A DNA stretch of 23,346 bases, from NCBI GenBank assembly GCA_023430705.1, contig JAEYZJ010000298.1, forward strand, positions 1-23,346. Reading direction: 5' to 3'. Numbering within the stretch: position 1 is the first letter of the stretch; the number at the start of each line of letters is the position of its first letter. Below the pieces are notes generated by a model, which saw only the letters and a program-made list of their open reading frames with translations, made no database searches and was not told the origin of the DNA. A program made the translations under genes and the position numbers. Source of the DNA: Pseudomonadota bacterium (GTDB taxonomy: Bacteria; Pseudomonadota; Alphaproteobacteria; Rhizobiales; Devosiaceae). Below are positions 1-6,832 of the stretch, piece by piece.

Positions 1-123
1 GCCAATCCCGACGAGCCCGCACTGGAGGCGGAGGAGGAACTCGAGGCCGAGCATCTCGAGGCGCTCGAAAGCGAACGCACCACGCCCCCGGAAGAGAAGC
101 CCTATGTGCCGCCGGTCCTCTAG
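1..123 (+). CDS. C-terminus of unidentified acidic protein (partial)
   Basis: An open frame enters from the left edge and ends at TAG 121-123, leaving 40 residues. The visible tail is strongly acidic, rich in Glu and Ala, and ends in a short proline-containing stretch (KPYVPPVL). Almost every codon ends in G or C, as in the genes around it, so this is probably real coding sequence rather than chance. There is no recognisable domain in the visible part. It could be the disordered C-terminal tail of a larger enzyme, but I cannot name it. The tRNA gene follows 60 bases downstream. Confidence 0.6.
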   Translation, partial: ANPDEPALEAEEELEAEHLEALESERTTPPEEKPYVPPVL

Positions 124-183
124 CGGCCGTCTCGACGTGCCGGGTTGCGCGCCCCAGGGCGGAATGCTAGGGCCTTGGCGCGC

Positions 184-268
184 GCCCCTGTGGTGGAATT
201 GGTAGACGCAGCGGACTCAAAATCCGCCGCCGCGAGGCATGTCGGTTCGAGTCCGACCGGGGGCACCA
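184..268 (+). tRNA. tRNA-Leu (anticodon CAA)
   Basis: The sequence folds as a class II tRNA. The acceptor strand GCCCCTG (184-190) pairs with CGGGGGC (258-264) with one G-U pair. The anticodon stem GCGGA/TCCGC encloses the loop CTCAAAA, giving anticodon CAA, which reads the leucine codon UUG. A long variable arm of the CGCC...GGC type follows, as expected for leucine. The T arm is GTCGG-TTCGAGT-CCGAC (241-257). The discriminator is A265, and CCA is encoded at 266-268. The D arm carries the usual TGG-TAGA pattern. An open reading frame runs through the gene but is not its product. Confidence 0.96.
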
Positions 269-321
269 CTCCTTCAGATCGAAAACGCGCGCATCGCCGG
301 ACAGGCGATGTCAGGATCGGC

Positions 322-1176
322 GTGTCCGGCTGGACCTACCGCCCCTGGCGCGGCAGCTTCTACCCACCGGGGCTCGTCCAGAAGCAGGAACTCGCCTACG
401 CGGCGAGCCGGTTCAGTGCGCTCGAGGTCAACGGCACCTTCTACGGCATGCAGACCCCGCGCAGCTTTGCGGCGTGGGCCGCCGCCGTGCCGGAGGACTT
501 CGTCTTCGCCGTGAAGGGACCCCGCTACCTCACCCACATGCTGCGGCTGAAGGAACCGCTGGCGCCGCTCGCCAACTTCTTCGCCTCAGGCCCGCTCGGC
601 ATGGGCGGCAGACTCGGCCCGATCCTGTGGCAGTTCCCCGAACGCTTCCGCTTCGAACCGGATCGGCTCGAGCCGTTCCTCGAGCTGCTGCCGCGCGACA
701 CCGTTGCAGCCGCCCACCTCGCGCGTCGACACGACCACCGCCTGCGGGCCGAGCCGGACTATGGCGACGGGGTCCGCCGCCCCCTTCGGCATGCGATGGA
801 GATCCGCAACGAGAGCTTTCGGGACCCCGCCTTCATCGACCTGCTCGGTCGCTACAACGTGGCTCTCGTCTGCGCCGACACGGTCGACTGGCCGCTGCTC
901 ATGGATGTGACGGCGGACTTCATCTACTGCCGCCTGCACGGCTCGGTGGAACTCTACAACTCTGCGTACTCCGAACGCGAACTGGACCAGTGGGCCGAAC
1001 GCATCCGCCGCTGGTCGACCGGCCGCGCCACGGACGGCAATTTTGTCACCGGGCCGATTGCCGACGGCGTGCCCCGCGACGTCTTCCTCTTCTTCGACAA
1101 TACCGACAAACTGCATGCGCCGGGCAACGCGCGTGCGCTCATGCGCCGGCTGGGGCAGATCGGGACCGAGGAGTGA
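322..1176 (+). CDS. DUF72 (YecE-like) family protein, first copy
   Basis: This is a DUF72 family protein, predicted to be a TIM barrel; the biochemical role of the family is not established. The family pattern is clear: an N-terminal VSGWTYRPWRGSFYP segment, then EVNGTFYG, FVFAVKGPRYLTH, GPILWQFP, HAMEIRNESF, CRLHGS and a C-terminal FFDNTDKLHAPGNA. From GTG 322 it would have 284 residues. The start is a problem. The frame runs back through the tRNA, and the first ordinary start codon after the tRNA is GTG 322, which cuts into the usual first strand (RIGVSGW). ATG 308 would be a natural start but lies in another frame. A homologous gene follows 4 bases downstream, so the two are probably co-transcribed. 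The family assignment is firm; the start is not. Confidence 0.85.
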   Translation: MSGWTYRPWRGSFYPPGLVQKQELAYAASRFSALEVNGTFYGMQTPRSFAAWAAAVPEDFVFAVKGPRYLTHMLRLKEPLAPLANFFASGPLGMGGRLGPILWQFPERFRFEPDRLEPFLELLPRDTVAAAHLARRHDHRLRAEPDYGDGVRRPLRHAMEIRNESFRDPAFIDLLGRYNVALVCADTVDWPLLMDVTADFIYCRLHGSVELYNSAYSERELDQWAERIRRWSTGRATDGNFVTGPIADGVPRDVFLFFDNTDKLHAPGNARALMRRLGQIGTEE

Positions 1177-1180
1177 GACA

Positions 1181-2050
1181 ATGGCTGGCACGATCAGGCT
1201 GGGGACGGCCGGCTGGGTGTTCGAACCCTGGCGCAAGAACTACTATCCCGAGGGGCTGAAGCAGAAGGACGAGCTGGCCTATTCGAGCGCGCGCCTCGGC
1301 AACATCGAGATCAACGCCACCTTCTACAGCCATCAGAAGGTCTCGAGCTTCCAGAACTGGGCGAGCCAGACCCCTCCGGGCTTCGTCTTCACGGTGAAGG
1401 GCCATCAACTGGTCACCCACATCAAGCGCCTCAAGGACGTGGAGCTGCCCCTCGCCAACTTCTTCGCCTCGGGGGTGATGGCACTGGGCGACCGTCTGGG
1501 GCCGTTCTGCTGGCAGCTGCCGGGCAACTCGAGCTACGACGAGGCCCGGATGGAGGCATTCCTCGGCCTCCTGCCGCAGACCCCGGAAGCGCTCGTCGCG
1601 CTGGCCGGGAAGTCCGACCATGCCAAGAACCCGCCTTTTCTCGATGCGAGCGGCATCATGCGTGTCCGCCACGCCATCGAGGTTCGGCACAAGAGCTTCG
1701 CGGACCCCCGCTTCATCGCGCAGTTGCGGGCCCACAATGTGGCCCTCGTCGTCGCCGACACGGCCGACTGGCCCTATGCCGACCAGACCGCCGACTTCGC
1801 CTATGCCCGGCTGCAAGGCGCGCCGGGCAAGGAGAGTTACTCGCCCGAAGAGCGCGAGCAGCGCGCCGCCTGGCTGAGGGCCTGGTCCGAGGGCACGACG
1901 GCGGCCGGCCCGCCGTTGGTCGTCCCGGCCCAGGCCGAGCCTGCCGATCGCGACGTGTTCGCCTTCTTTGTATCGACGGACAAGGAGAACGCGCCCCACA
2001 ACGCCCGTGCCGTGATGGCGACCCTGGGCCTCGGCGGCCCCGGTGAGTGA
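1181..2050 (+). CDS. DUF72 (YecE-like) family protein, second copy
   Basis: A 289-residue DUF72 protein starting at ATG 1181, four bases after the stop of the first copy. It shares the same landmarks in the same order: TIRLGTAGWVFEPWRKNYYPEG near the N-terminus, EINATFYS, FVFTVKGHQLVTHIKRL, LANFFASGV, GPFCWQLP, HAIEVRHKSF, ADTADWP, YARLQG and FFVSTDKENAPHNARA near the C-terminus. The N-terminal beta strand (TIRLGTAGW) is intact, unlike the first copy. The close match along the whole length and the tandem placement show a gene duplication. The family has no firmly established activity, so no substrate is assigned. A 76-base gap follows before the dsbB-like gene, in which I see no other gene. 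Confidence 0.92.
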   Translation: MAGTIRLGTAGWVFEPWRKNYYPEGLKQKDELAYSSARLGNIEINATFYSHQKVSSFQNWASQTPPGFVFTVKGHQLVTHIKRLKDVELPLANFFASGVMALGDRLGPFCWQLPGNSSYDEARMEAFLGLLPQTPEALVALAGKSDHAKNPPFLDASGIMRVRHAIEVRHKSFADPRFIAQLRAHNVALVVADTADWPYADQTADFAYARLQGAPGKESYSPEEREQRAAWLRAWSEGTTAAGPPLVVPAQAEPADRDVFAFFVSTDKENAPHNARAVMATLGLGGPGE

Positions 2051-2126
2051 CGATGAAGTGACGCCGAGTTAAGTTGACTCGGGCATCGCGCCCGAGAATA
2101 TGGCGCGCAGTACTGGAGCGTCACTC

Positions 2127-2630
2127 GTGCCCAACAGCCTCACCTCCGACCGCCCGCGGCTGCTCGCCGTGATCTCGTTCGTCCTCGGACTGGCAACCAT
2201 TGCCGGGGCGTGGGGCACCCAGATCATCGGCGGCCTCGTGCCCTGCGAACTCTGCCTCGAACAGCGGCTCGCCTATTACTGGGGCCTGCCGGTCCTGGCG
2301 CTGGTGCTCATCTTCTGGAACCGCCTGCCGCGCGCCGCATGGTTCGTGGCCATGGCGGTGGTGCTGCTGATCTTTGTGTGGTCGACCTACATGGCCGGAT
2401 ACCATGCCGGGGTCGAGTACGGCTTCTGGCCCGGCCCCACCGCATGCAGCGGCGTCGGCGTGGAAGTGCGTTTCGAAGACCTGCAGAACATCAACGCCGC
2501 CCGCGTCGTGCCGTGCGACGCCGTCCAGTTCGAGCTGTTCGGCATCTCGCTCGCCGGCTTCAACGCGGTGATCTCGGCCGCCATCGTCGTGATGCTCGGC
2601 GCGGCGATGTGGCTGCGGCGCAAGGGCTGA
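2127..2630 (+). CDS. DsbB-like disulfide bond formation protein
   Basis: A small inner-membrane protein of the DsbB family, which reoxidises periplasmic thiol oxidases and passes electrons to quinone. From GTG 2127 it has 167 residues. Four hydrophobic segments are visible (about 11-30, 51-65, 70-90 and 140-163). The first cysteine pair is CELC at 40-43, directly after the first helix. The second pair is C107 and C130 in the second periplasmic loop, so both redox pairs of the family are present. I prefer GTG 2127 because GGAG at 2115-2118 sits 8 bases upstream; ATG 2100 is in frame but has no clear ribosome-binding site. The gene converges on the HNH gene with only 3 bases between the stops. 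A TlpA-like thioredoxin is encoded about 6 kb away, but nothing here links the two directly. Confidence 0.88.
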   Translation: MPNSLTSDRPRLLAVISFVLGLATIAGAWGTQIIGGLVPCELCLEQRLAYYWGLPVLALVLIFWNRLPRAAWFVAMAVVLLIFVWSTYMAGYHAGVEYGFWPGPTACSGVGVEVRFEDLQNINAARVVPCDAVQFELFGISLAGFNAVISAAIVVMLGAAMWLRRKG

Positions 2631-2633
2631 GCC

Positions 2634-3200
2634 TTACGGCTCGAGCTCGATGTCCCAGTAGAGATAGTCGAGCCAGCTCTGGTGCAGGTGGTTTGGCGGA
2701 AAGGCCCGGCCGTTGTTGTGCAGGTCATGCACGGTCGGCTGGAACGGCTCCTGCATCGGGAACATCCTGATCTCGCGCGGCAGCCGGTTCGCCTTGCGCA
2801 GGTTGCACGGCGCGCACGCCGTGACGACGTTCTCCCATGTCGTGCGCCCGCCCTTCGAGCGCGGCAGCACATGGTCGAAGGTCAGGTCGTCACGCGAGCC
2901 GCAATACTGGCACTGGAATTTGTCGCGCAGGAAGACGTTGAAACGAGTGAAGGCCGGATGCCGTGCCGGACGCACGTAGTCCTTGAGCGAGACGACGCTG
3001 GGCAGCGCCATTTCGAAGCTGGGCGACTTCACCACGCGATCATAGGTGGAGACAACGTTGACCCGGTCGAGGCAAATCGCCTTGATCGCGTCCTGCCAGG
3101 ACCACAACGATAAAGGATAGTAGCTGAGCGGACGATAGTCGGCGTTCAGCACGAGGGCGGGGCTACTTTCAAGCGACACATGTACTGTCACTTGGCGCAC
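2634..3200 (-). CDS. HNH endonuclease family protein
   Basis: A 188-residue protein with an HNH nuclease fold in its second half. Visible landmarks are CQYC (97-100), the DH pair and downstream loop FDHVLPRSKGG (108-118), the tryptophan-containing TWENVVTACAPCN segment (121-133) and the second zinc-binding cysteines C129 and C132. The N-terminal half (ALVLNADYRPLSYYPLSLWSWQDAI) is typical of stand-alone HNH proteins common in alphaproteobacteria, whose cellular role is not well defined. It is not next to a restriction methylase, phage or toxin gene here. The start is uncertain: GTG 3200, 3191 and 3179 are all in frame and none has a convincing Shine-Dalgarno sequence. I give the longest form. 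Confidence 0.88.
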   Translation of the reverse strand: MRQVTVHVSLESSPALVLNADYRPLSYYPLSLWSWQDAIKAICLDRVNVVSTYDRVVKSPSFEMALPSVVSLKDYVRPARHPAFTRFNVFLRDKFQCQYCGSRDDLTFDHVLPRSKGGRTTWENVVTACAPCNLRKANRLPREIRMFPMQEPFQPTVHDLHNNGRAFPPNHLHQSWLDYLYWDIELEP

Positions 3201-3228
3201 CCGAAACGGGAATCGCGGCCAGTCATGA

Positions 3229-3264
3229 TCGGCATTATTCTATGCCGACTGTGACACAGCTGTG
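3229..3264. repeat. Hairpin and palindrome between esterase and HNH genes
   Basis: The 86-base gap between the esterase stop and the HNH start holds a perfect 7-base inverted repeat, TCGGCAT (3229-3235) and ATGCCGA (3242-3248), around a 6-base AT-rich loop. A perfect 10-base palindrome, CACAGCTGTG, follows at 3255-3264. No T run follows the hairpin on the transcribed (minus) strand, so it is a poor intrinsic terminator. It could be an operator for the HNH gene or a mild attenuator between the two genes. The symmetry is seen directly; the role is inference. Confidence 0.4.
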
Positions 3265-3286
3265 AAGCGCGATTCGCGAAGTCGAT

Positions 3287-3931
3287 TCAGTTGCTTTGCG
3301 CTAAAAGGAACGCAGTTGCGAAGTCGAGCCCGTCTGGTGCGATACCGTGCGCTGTGCCTTTCGAGATGTGCAGCGACACGTCGTAGCCCGCGGCAAGCAG
3401 CTCCTCCGCGGCGTCCCGGCTGAGCTGCGGATCGACCACCTGGTCCATGTCGCCGTGGATGAGCGCCACAGGCGCCTTGTCTTCCGCGGGGAAACCACCG
3501 GCAGCAACGAACGCCCCGGAGAACGAGACGATCCCCTTGAGCGGCCCCGGCAGCACGGTGCCGACATGCAGGGCCATCATCGCACCCTGCGAGAAGCCGA
3601 CGAGAAAGGTGTCCCGGGCTGCAAGTCCACTCTGCCGCCAGACATCCTCGAGGAACTCGACGATGACCGGGGCCACCTGCCTTGCCCCTTCGATCCGCCC
3701 GGCGATGCGGTCGACGTCGAGCGGGAACCACTCGAAGCCGAAGGGATTGGCGGCGCAGGGCGCGGGCGCGTTGGGCGACACGAACAGCGCGTCCGGCAGC
3801 AGTTGCCCCCAGTGCTGCCCGAGCCCGATCAGGTCGCTGCCGTCGGCGCCATAGCCGTGCAGCAGGACGATCAGCTGTTTCGGGGCGCCGCCCGATCGCG
3901 GCGCCAGCATGGGTCCCGAGAGCTTTGCCAC
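3287..3931 (-). CDS. Carboxylesterase/phospholipase-type alpha/beta hydrolase
   Basis: A 214-residue alpha/beta hydrolase of the phospholipase/carboxylesterase family (YpfH and acyl-thioesterase relatives), expected to cleave short acyl esters or thioesters in the cytoplasm. The oxyanion-hole segment is LLHGYGADG (23-31). The nucleophile elbow is GFSQG with Ser114. The likely acid is Asp163 in HGDMDQVVD, and the histidine is His195 in KGTAHGI. Length matches the family. I place the start at GTG 3931, which overlaps the glycosylase stop in the sequence TAGTG. A longer in-frame version reading back to 4015 would lie entirely inside the glycosylase gene and adds no family sequence. The overlap implies translational coupling. 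The natural substrate is unknown. Confidence 0.9.
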   Translation of the reverse strand: MAKLSGPMLAPRSGGAPKQLIVLLHGYGADGSDLIGLGQHWGQLLPDALFVSPNAPAPCAANPFGFEWFPLDVDRIAGRIEGARQVAPVIVEFLEDVWRQSGLAARDTFLVGFSQGAMMALHVGTVLPGPLKGIVSFSGAFVAAGGFPAEDKAPVALIHGDMDQVVDPQLSRDAAEELLAAGYDVSLHISKGTAHGIAPDGLDFATAFLLAQSN

Positions 3932-4575
3932 TAGACCGAAATCCCTTCCTTGTTGCGGACCGCCCGGTAGAAGCGCCACAAGAGGAGCGCGGCGGTGGAG
4001 CGATGCGGCGACCATGGCCGCGACATGGCGATCAAGTCCTTGACCGCCGGCTTGGCGTCAAGCCCGAAAGCCCATTCGGCCGCGCGTTGCAGCGCCACGT
4101 CACCGGCAGGGAAGATGTCGGGATGGCCCGCCGAGAACATGAGGTAGATCTCGGCCGTCCACGGGCCCACGCCCTTGAGCTGGGTCAGTCGCGCGATCGC
4201 CGACTCGGCCGAGAGGTCCGCGAGGTGTGCGAAGTCGAAACTGCCGTCGGCAATGGCCTCCGCGATGCCGCGCAGCGTGCGGTACTTGCCCCCCGACTGC
4301 CCGGCGCCGCGCACCTGCTCCTCGGTCAGCAACAGGTAGTCCGCCGGATCGAGCGCCCCTGGAAGCACCGAAAAGCGCGACCAGATGGCGTCGGCGCTGG
4401 CGGTCGACACCTGCTGACCGGTGACGATCCGCGCCAGCCCCTCGAAGCCAACCGGCGAGCGGCGGATCTCGAAGGGGCCGGCGCGCCGCGCGATCTCGGC
4501 GAGGCGCGGATCGATTTCGATGAGGGCGGCGAGATGACGCCCGAGCGCTTCGGCGGAATCCAGACGGTCTGTCAA
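3931..4575 (-). CDS. DNA-3-methyladenine glycosylase II, AlkA-type (HhH-GPD)
   Basis: A 214-residue base-excision repair glycosylase of the HhH-GPD superfamily, predicted to remove alkylated purines from DNA. The helix-hairpin-helix is LKGVGPWTAEIY (about 133-144). The catalytic aspartate is Asp159 in FPAGDVALQRA, the usual distance after the hairpin. FEGLARIVTGQQVS (44-57) matches the conserved region before it. The protein lacks the N-terminal AlkA_N and Ada domains of E. coli AlkA, as is common for the shorter versions in alphaproteobacteria. The start is TTG 4575, supported by AAGGG 7 bases upstream. The stop overlaps the start of the esterase, so both are likely made from one message. 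The gluQ-type gene is divergent, 32 bases away. I see no LexA-type box in that gap. Confidence 0.92.
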   Translation of the reverse strand: MTDRLDSAEALGRHLAALIEIDPRLAEIARRAGPFEIRRSPVGFEGLARIVTGQQVSTASADAIWSRFSVLPGALDPADYLLLTEEQVRGAGQSGGKYRTLRGIAEAIADGSFDFAHLADLSAESAIARLTQLKGVGPWTAEIYLMFSAGHPDIFPAGDVALQRAAEWAFGLDAKPAVKDLIAMSRPWSPHRSTAALLLWRFYRAVRNKEGISV

Positions 4576-4607
4576 ATCAGTGCCCTTGCGTGCTAGCTGT
4601 CGCGGCC

Positions 4608-5453
4608 ATGCTGCAGCCCGTCTTCCGTTTCGCGCCGAGCCCCAATGGCCACCTGCATATGGGTCACGCCTACTCCGCGCTCTATACCGCGCAATGGGCG
4701 GGCATGATGGCCGGCCGGTTCCTGCTGCGCATCGAGGACATTGACCGCGAGCGCAGCAAGCCGGAATTCACCGAGGCCATCTTCGAGGATCTGCACTGGC
4801 TCGGGCTCGCGTGGGAGAAGCCGGTCTGGCGGCAGTCCGAGCGCTTCCCGGCTTACGTCGCGGCGGCCGGCAGGTTGCGCCGGCTCGGCCTGCTCTACCC
4901 CTGCTTCTGCTCGCGCAGCGAGATCGCCGACGCCGCGACGGACATGGACCCCGACGGCGCCCCGCTCTATGCCGGAACCTGCCGTCATCTCGATCCGCTG
5001 GAAGCGGAACGCCGGCTGGAGGCGAGCGACGAAGCCAGCTGGAGGCTGAAGACCGATATCGCGACGGCGATGACCGGCATGCTGACCTTCACCACCGCCG
5101 GACCGACGCCGCTGGACCGCCCGCAGATCCGCTACGCCCGGCCCGAGCTCTGGGGCGATGTCGTGCTGCAGCGCAAGGACACGCCGACCAGCTACCACCT
5201 CAGCGTCGCCGTCGACGACGCCGCACAGGGCGTCACCCACGTGACACGCGGCCGCGACATGGAGGCCTCCACCGACATCCACGTGTTGCTGCAGATGCTG
5301 CTCGGCCTCCCGTCTCCGGTCTACACGTTCCACAAGCTGATCCTCGATGCCGAGGGCAGAAAGCTCAGCAAGTCGAAGGGTTCCCCCTCGCTGCGCAGCC
5401 TGCGCGAAGCCGGCTGGACAGCGGCAGACGTTCGGCGCGAGCTGGGGTTCTAG
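4608..5453 (+). CDS. gluQ: Glutamyl-Q tRNA(Asp) synthetase
   Basis: A 281-residue paralogue of the catalytic half of glutamyl-tRNA synthetase. GluQRS enzymes activate glutamate and attach it to the queuosine base at position 34 of tRNA-Asp rather than to the tRNA end. The class I signatures are present: HMGH (17-20, HIGH motif) within FAPSPNGHLHMGH and KLSKSKG (about 248-254, KMSKS motif). The zinc-binding residues fit C99, C101 and C125 with Tyr121 nearby. The protein ends shortly after KLSKS and lacks the anticodon-binding domain, which distinguishes it from GltX. ATG 4608 is the likely start; an upstream GTG at 4590 is in frame. Neither has a good Shine-Dalgarno sequence. Confidence 0.94.
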   Translation: MLQPVFRFAPSPNGHLHMGHAYSALYTAQWAGMMAGRFLLRIEDIDRERSKPEFTEAIFEDLHWLGLAWEKPVWRQSERFPAYVAAAGRLRRLGLLYPCFCSRSEIADAATDMDPDGAPLYAGTCRHLDPLEAERRLEASDEASWRLKTDIATAMTGMLTFTTAGPTPLDRPQIRYARPELWGDVVLQRKDTPTSYHLSVAVDDAAQGVTHVTRGRDMEASTDIHVLLQMLLGLPSPVYTFHKLILDAEGRKLSKSKGSPSLRSLREAGWTAADVRRELGF

Positions 5454-5463
5454 CCCTCGTCGG

Positions 5464-5526
5464 TCGGCGATCCGCTCGAAGAACGGCGCGACCGTCGTCC
5501 GCACCGACAGCCAGACCAACGGCTAG
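5464..5526 (+). pseudogene. Possible remnant of a coding tail
   Basis: After the gluQ-type stop, one frame from 5464 to the TAG at 5524-5526 has 20 codons that all end in G or C, unlike the other plus-strand frames. It reads as a plausible C-terminal peptide (AIRSKNGATVVRTDSQTNG) but has no start codon and no upstream body. An antisense frame is also GC-rich at its third positions, so codon bias alone does not settle strand or reality. It may be the end of a deleted gene. I cannot assign a family. Confidence 0.2.
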
Positions 5527-5698
5527 GAGCTGCTGAAGGGCGAGCTGGGGTCAGCGGCCCCTGCCCGGCTTCAATCCGCCGCCGCTCGAGGTCCGGCACG
5601 CCACACATCGCGAATTGTTCACCAATCGCCGTATCCGTACGATCTATGATCGGCTAAGCGAGGGCCTCACACGGCTTTGCGCCGAGGTAGCAAGCACC

Positions 5699-5890
5699 AT
5701 GAACGTCACTTCCATCGTCACCATACTCGCGCTCGCTGCGGTCAGCTTCATCCTGTTCTGGGGCCTCTGGAACATGTTCCGGGGCGGCGACCCGAACCTG
5801 AGCCAGAAGTTGATGCGTGCCCGCGTCATCGCGCAGCTCGTCGCCATCGTGGCGATCCTGGGGGCGCTCTGGCTCTTTGGCCGGGGCTGA
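5699..5890 (+). CDS. HIG1-motif twin-transmembrane small protein
   Basis: A 63-residue protein starting at ATG 5699, with GAGG about 11 bases upstream. It has two hydrophobic helices (about 5-25 and 43-60) joined by a short charged loop. The loop and start of helix 2 contain QKLMRARVIAQ, an exact fit to the HIG1-family motif Q-x3-R-x-R-x3-Q. In mitochondria, HIG1 proteins (Rcf1, Rcf2, HIGD1A) associate with cytochrome oxidase and respiratory supercomplexes. Bacterial two-helix proteins of this kind are commonly annotated only as twin transmembrane proteins. As I recall, they are often encoded next to a cobalamin adenosyltransferase in alphaproteobacteria, as here, 49 bases upstream. A role in respiratory-complex assembly is an inference from the motif. 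A longer reading from 5615 adds an N-terminus without family features. Confidence 0.82.
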   Translation: MNVTSIVTILALAAVSFILFWGLWNMFRGGDPNLSQKLMRARVIAQLVAIVAILGALWLFGRG

Positions 5891-5939
5891 TCGCATCATT
5901 GCTCTGGCCGCGCGCCCGGAATCGGATCAGGTTGCCAAG

Positions 5940-6539
5940 ATGGTCAAGCTCAACAAGATCTACACCAAGACCGGCGACGATGGCACCACGGGCCTCGTCC
6001 GCGGCCCGCGCCGCTCCAAGGCCGACCTGCGCGTCGACGCCTTCGGCACGGTCGACGAGGCCAACAGCTGCATCGGGCTGGCGCGCCTCCATACGGTCAG
6101 CATGCCCAAGCTCGACCGCGTGCTCTCGCGCATCCAGAACGACCTGTTCGACCTCGGATCCGACCTGGCGACGCCCGGCGCCGACGCCGAGGGCAGCGAA
6201 CCGTCGCTGCGCATCCTGCCGGCACAGGCAGAGTGGCTCGAGCAGCAGATCGATGCCAGCAACGAGGCCCTGCAGCCGCTGTCGAGCTTCGTGCTGCCGG
6301 GTGGGTCACCGCTCGCCGCCTCGCTCCATCTCGCCCGCACCGTGACCCGTCGCGCCGAACGGCTGGTGGTCGAACTCACCGAGCGCGAGCCCGACACCAA
6401 CCGCGCCGTGGCAATCTATCTCAACCGCCTGTCGGACCTGCTGTTCGTGCTCGCCCGGGTCGCCAATGCGAATGGCGAGAGCGACGTGCTGTGGACGCCC
6501 GGCAAGTTCCGCGGCGGCAACGGCAGCAGCAAAGGCTGA
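5940..6539 (+). CDS. Cob(I)alamin adenosyltransferase, PduO type
   Basis: A 199-residue ATP:cob(I)alamin adenosyltransferase of the PduO/MMAB type, which transfers the adenosyl group of ATP to reduced cobalamin to make coenzyme B12. The N-terminal ATP-binding segment YTKTGDDGTTGL (8-19) is the family hallmark, followed by RVDAFGTVDEANS (31-43). The C-terminal helix YLNRLSDLLFVLAR (about 171-184) is also conserved, as is LPGGS in the middle. ATG 5940 begins the conserved MVKLNKIYTKTGDDG; the frame stays open further upstream but that part overlaps the preceding gene. The enzyme serves whichever adenosylcobalamin-dependent enzymes the cell has; none is encoded here. Confidence 0.95.
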   Translation: MVKLNKIYTKTGDDGTTGLVRGPRRSKADLRVDAFGTVDEANSCIGLARLHTVSMPKLDRVLSRIQNDLFDLGSDLATPGADAEGSEPSLRILPAQAEWLEQQIDASNEALQPLSSFVLPGGSPLAASLHLARTVTRRAERLVVELTEREPDTNRAVAIYLNRLSDLLFVLARVANANGESDVLWTPGKFRGGNGSSKG

Positions 6540-6606
6540 GCCCGTTCACCACCCGTTAGGATTTTTCGCGGAGCCTCGGTTTACCTCTCGTCCAAGAGTT
6601 GCGGCG

Positions 6607-6789
6607 ATGAACACCGACCTGACAACGCAACTGCTGGCTCTCCGCTCGATGACCACCGAGCATGCGGTCGGCATCGCCGTGCTGAAGAAGCAGCACGAGA
6701 TGGACATGTCGCTGATCCAGATGCTCGATCAGGCCGCACGCGCTGCGCCCCCTCCTGGACAGGGAACGAAGGTCGACAAGCTGGCCTGA
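6607..6789 (+). CDS. YjfB-like putative motility family small protein
   Basis: A 60-residue protein starting at ATG 6607. It has a predicted amphipathic helical body (TTQLLALRSMTTEHAVGIAVLKKQHEMDMSLIQMLDQAA) and a disordered proline-rich tail. The pattern of a short N-terminal helix, an AV-x-IAVLKK segment and a final LI-x-ML helix resembles the YjfB family, which is annotated as putative motility proteins without a proven function. No flagellar or chemotaxis gene is nearby, so the motility label should be treated with caution. No strong Shine-Dalgarno sequence precedes the start. The gene stands alone, with 67 bases upstream and 160 downstream free of other genes. The family assignment is from memory of its pattern. 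Confidence 0.65.
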   Translation: MNTDLTTQLLALRSMTTEHAVGIAVLKKQHEMDMSLIQMLDQAARAAPPPGQGTKVDKLA

Positions 6790-6832
6790 ATCTCGCAGCC
6801 ACGAGGCCGACGTGCGGCCGGTGGCCCACCCT

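Noticed and set aside
145..321. Extension of the first DUF72 gene back to a start at 145
   Set aside because: The frame would run through the whole tRNA-Leu gene, and the translated part has no similarity to the family N-terminus.
3932..4015. Longer esterase starting inside the glycosylase gene
   Set aside because: The extra residues have no family features, and GTG 3931 forms the TAGTG coupling overlap with the glycosylase stop.
6544..6558. GTTC-N7-GTTA resembling a LexA-type box before the YjfB-like gene
   Set aside because: One of eight conserved bases is wrong, the spacer is GC-rich and no promoter is visible; near matches are expected by chance.
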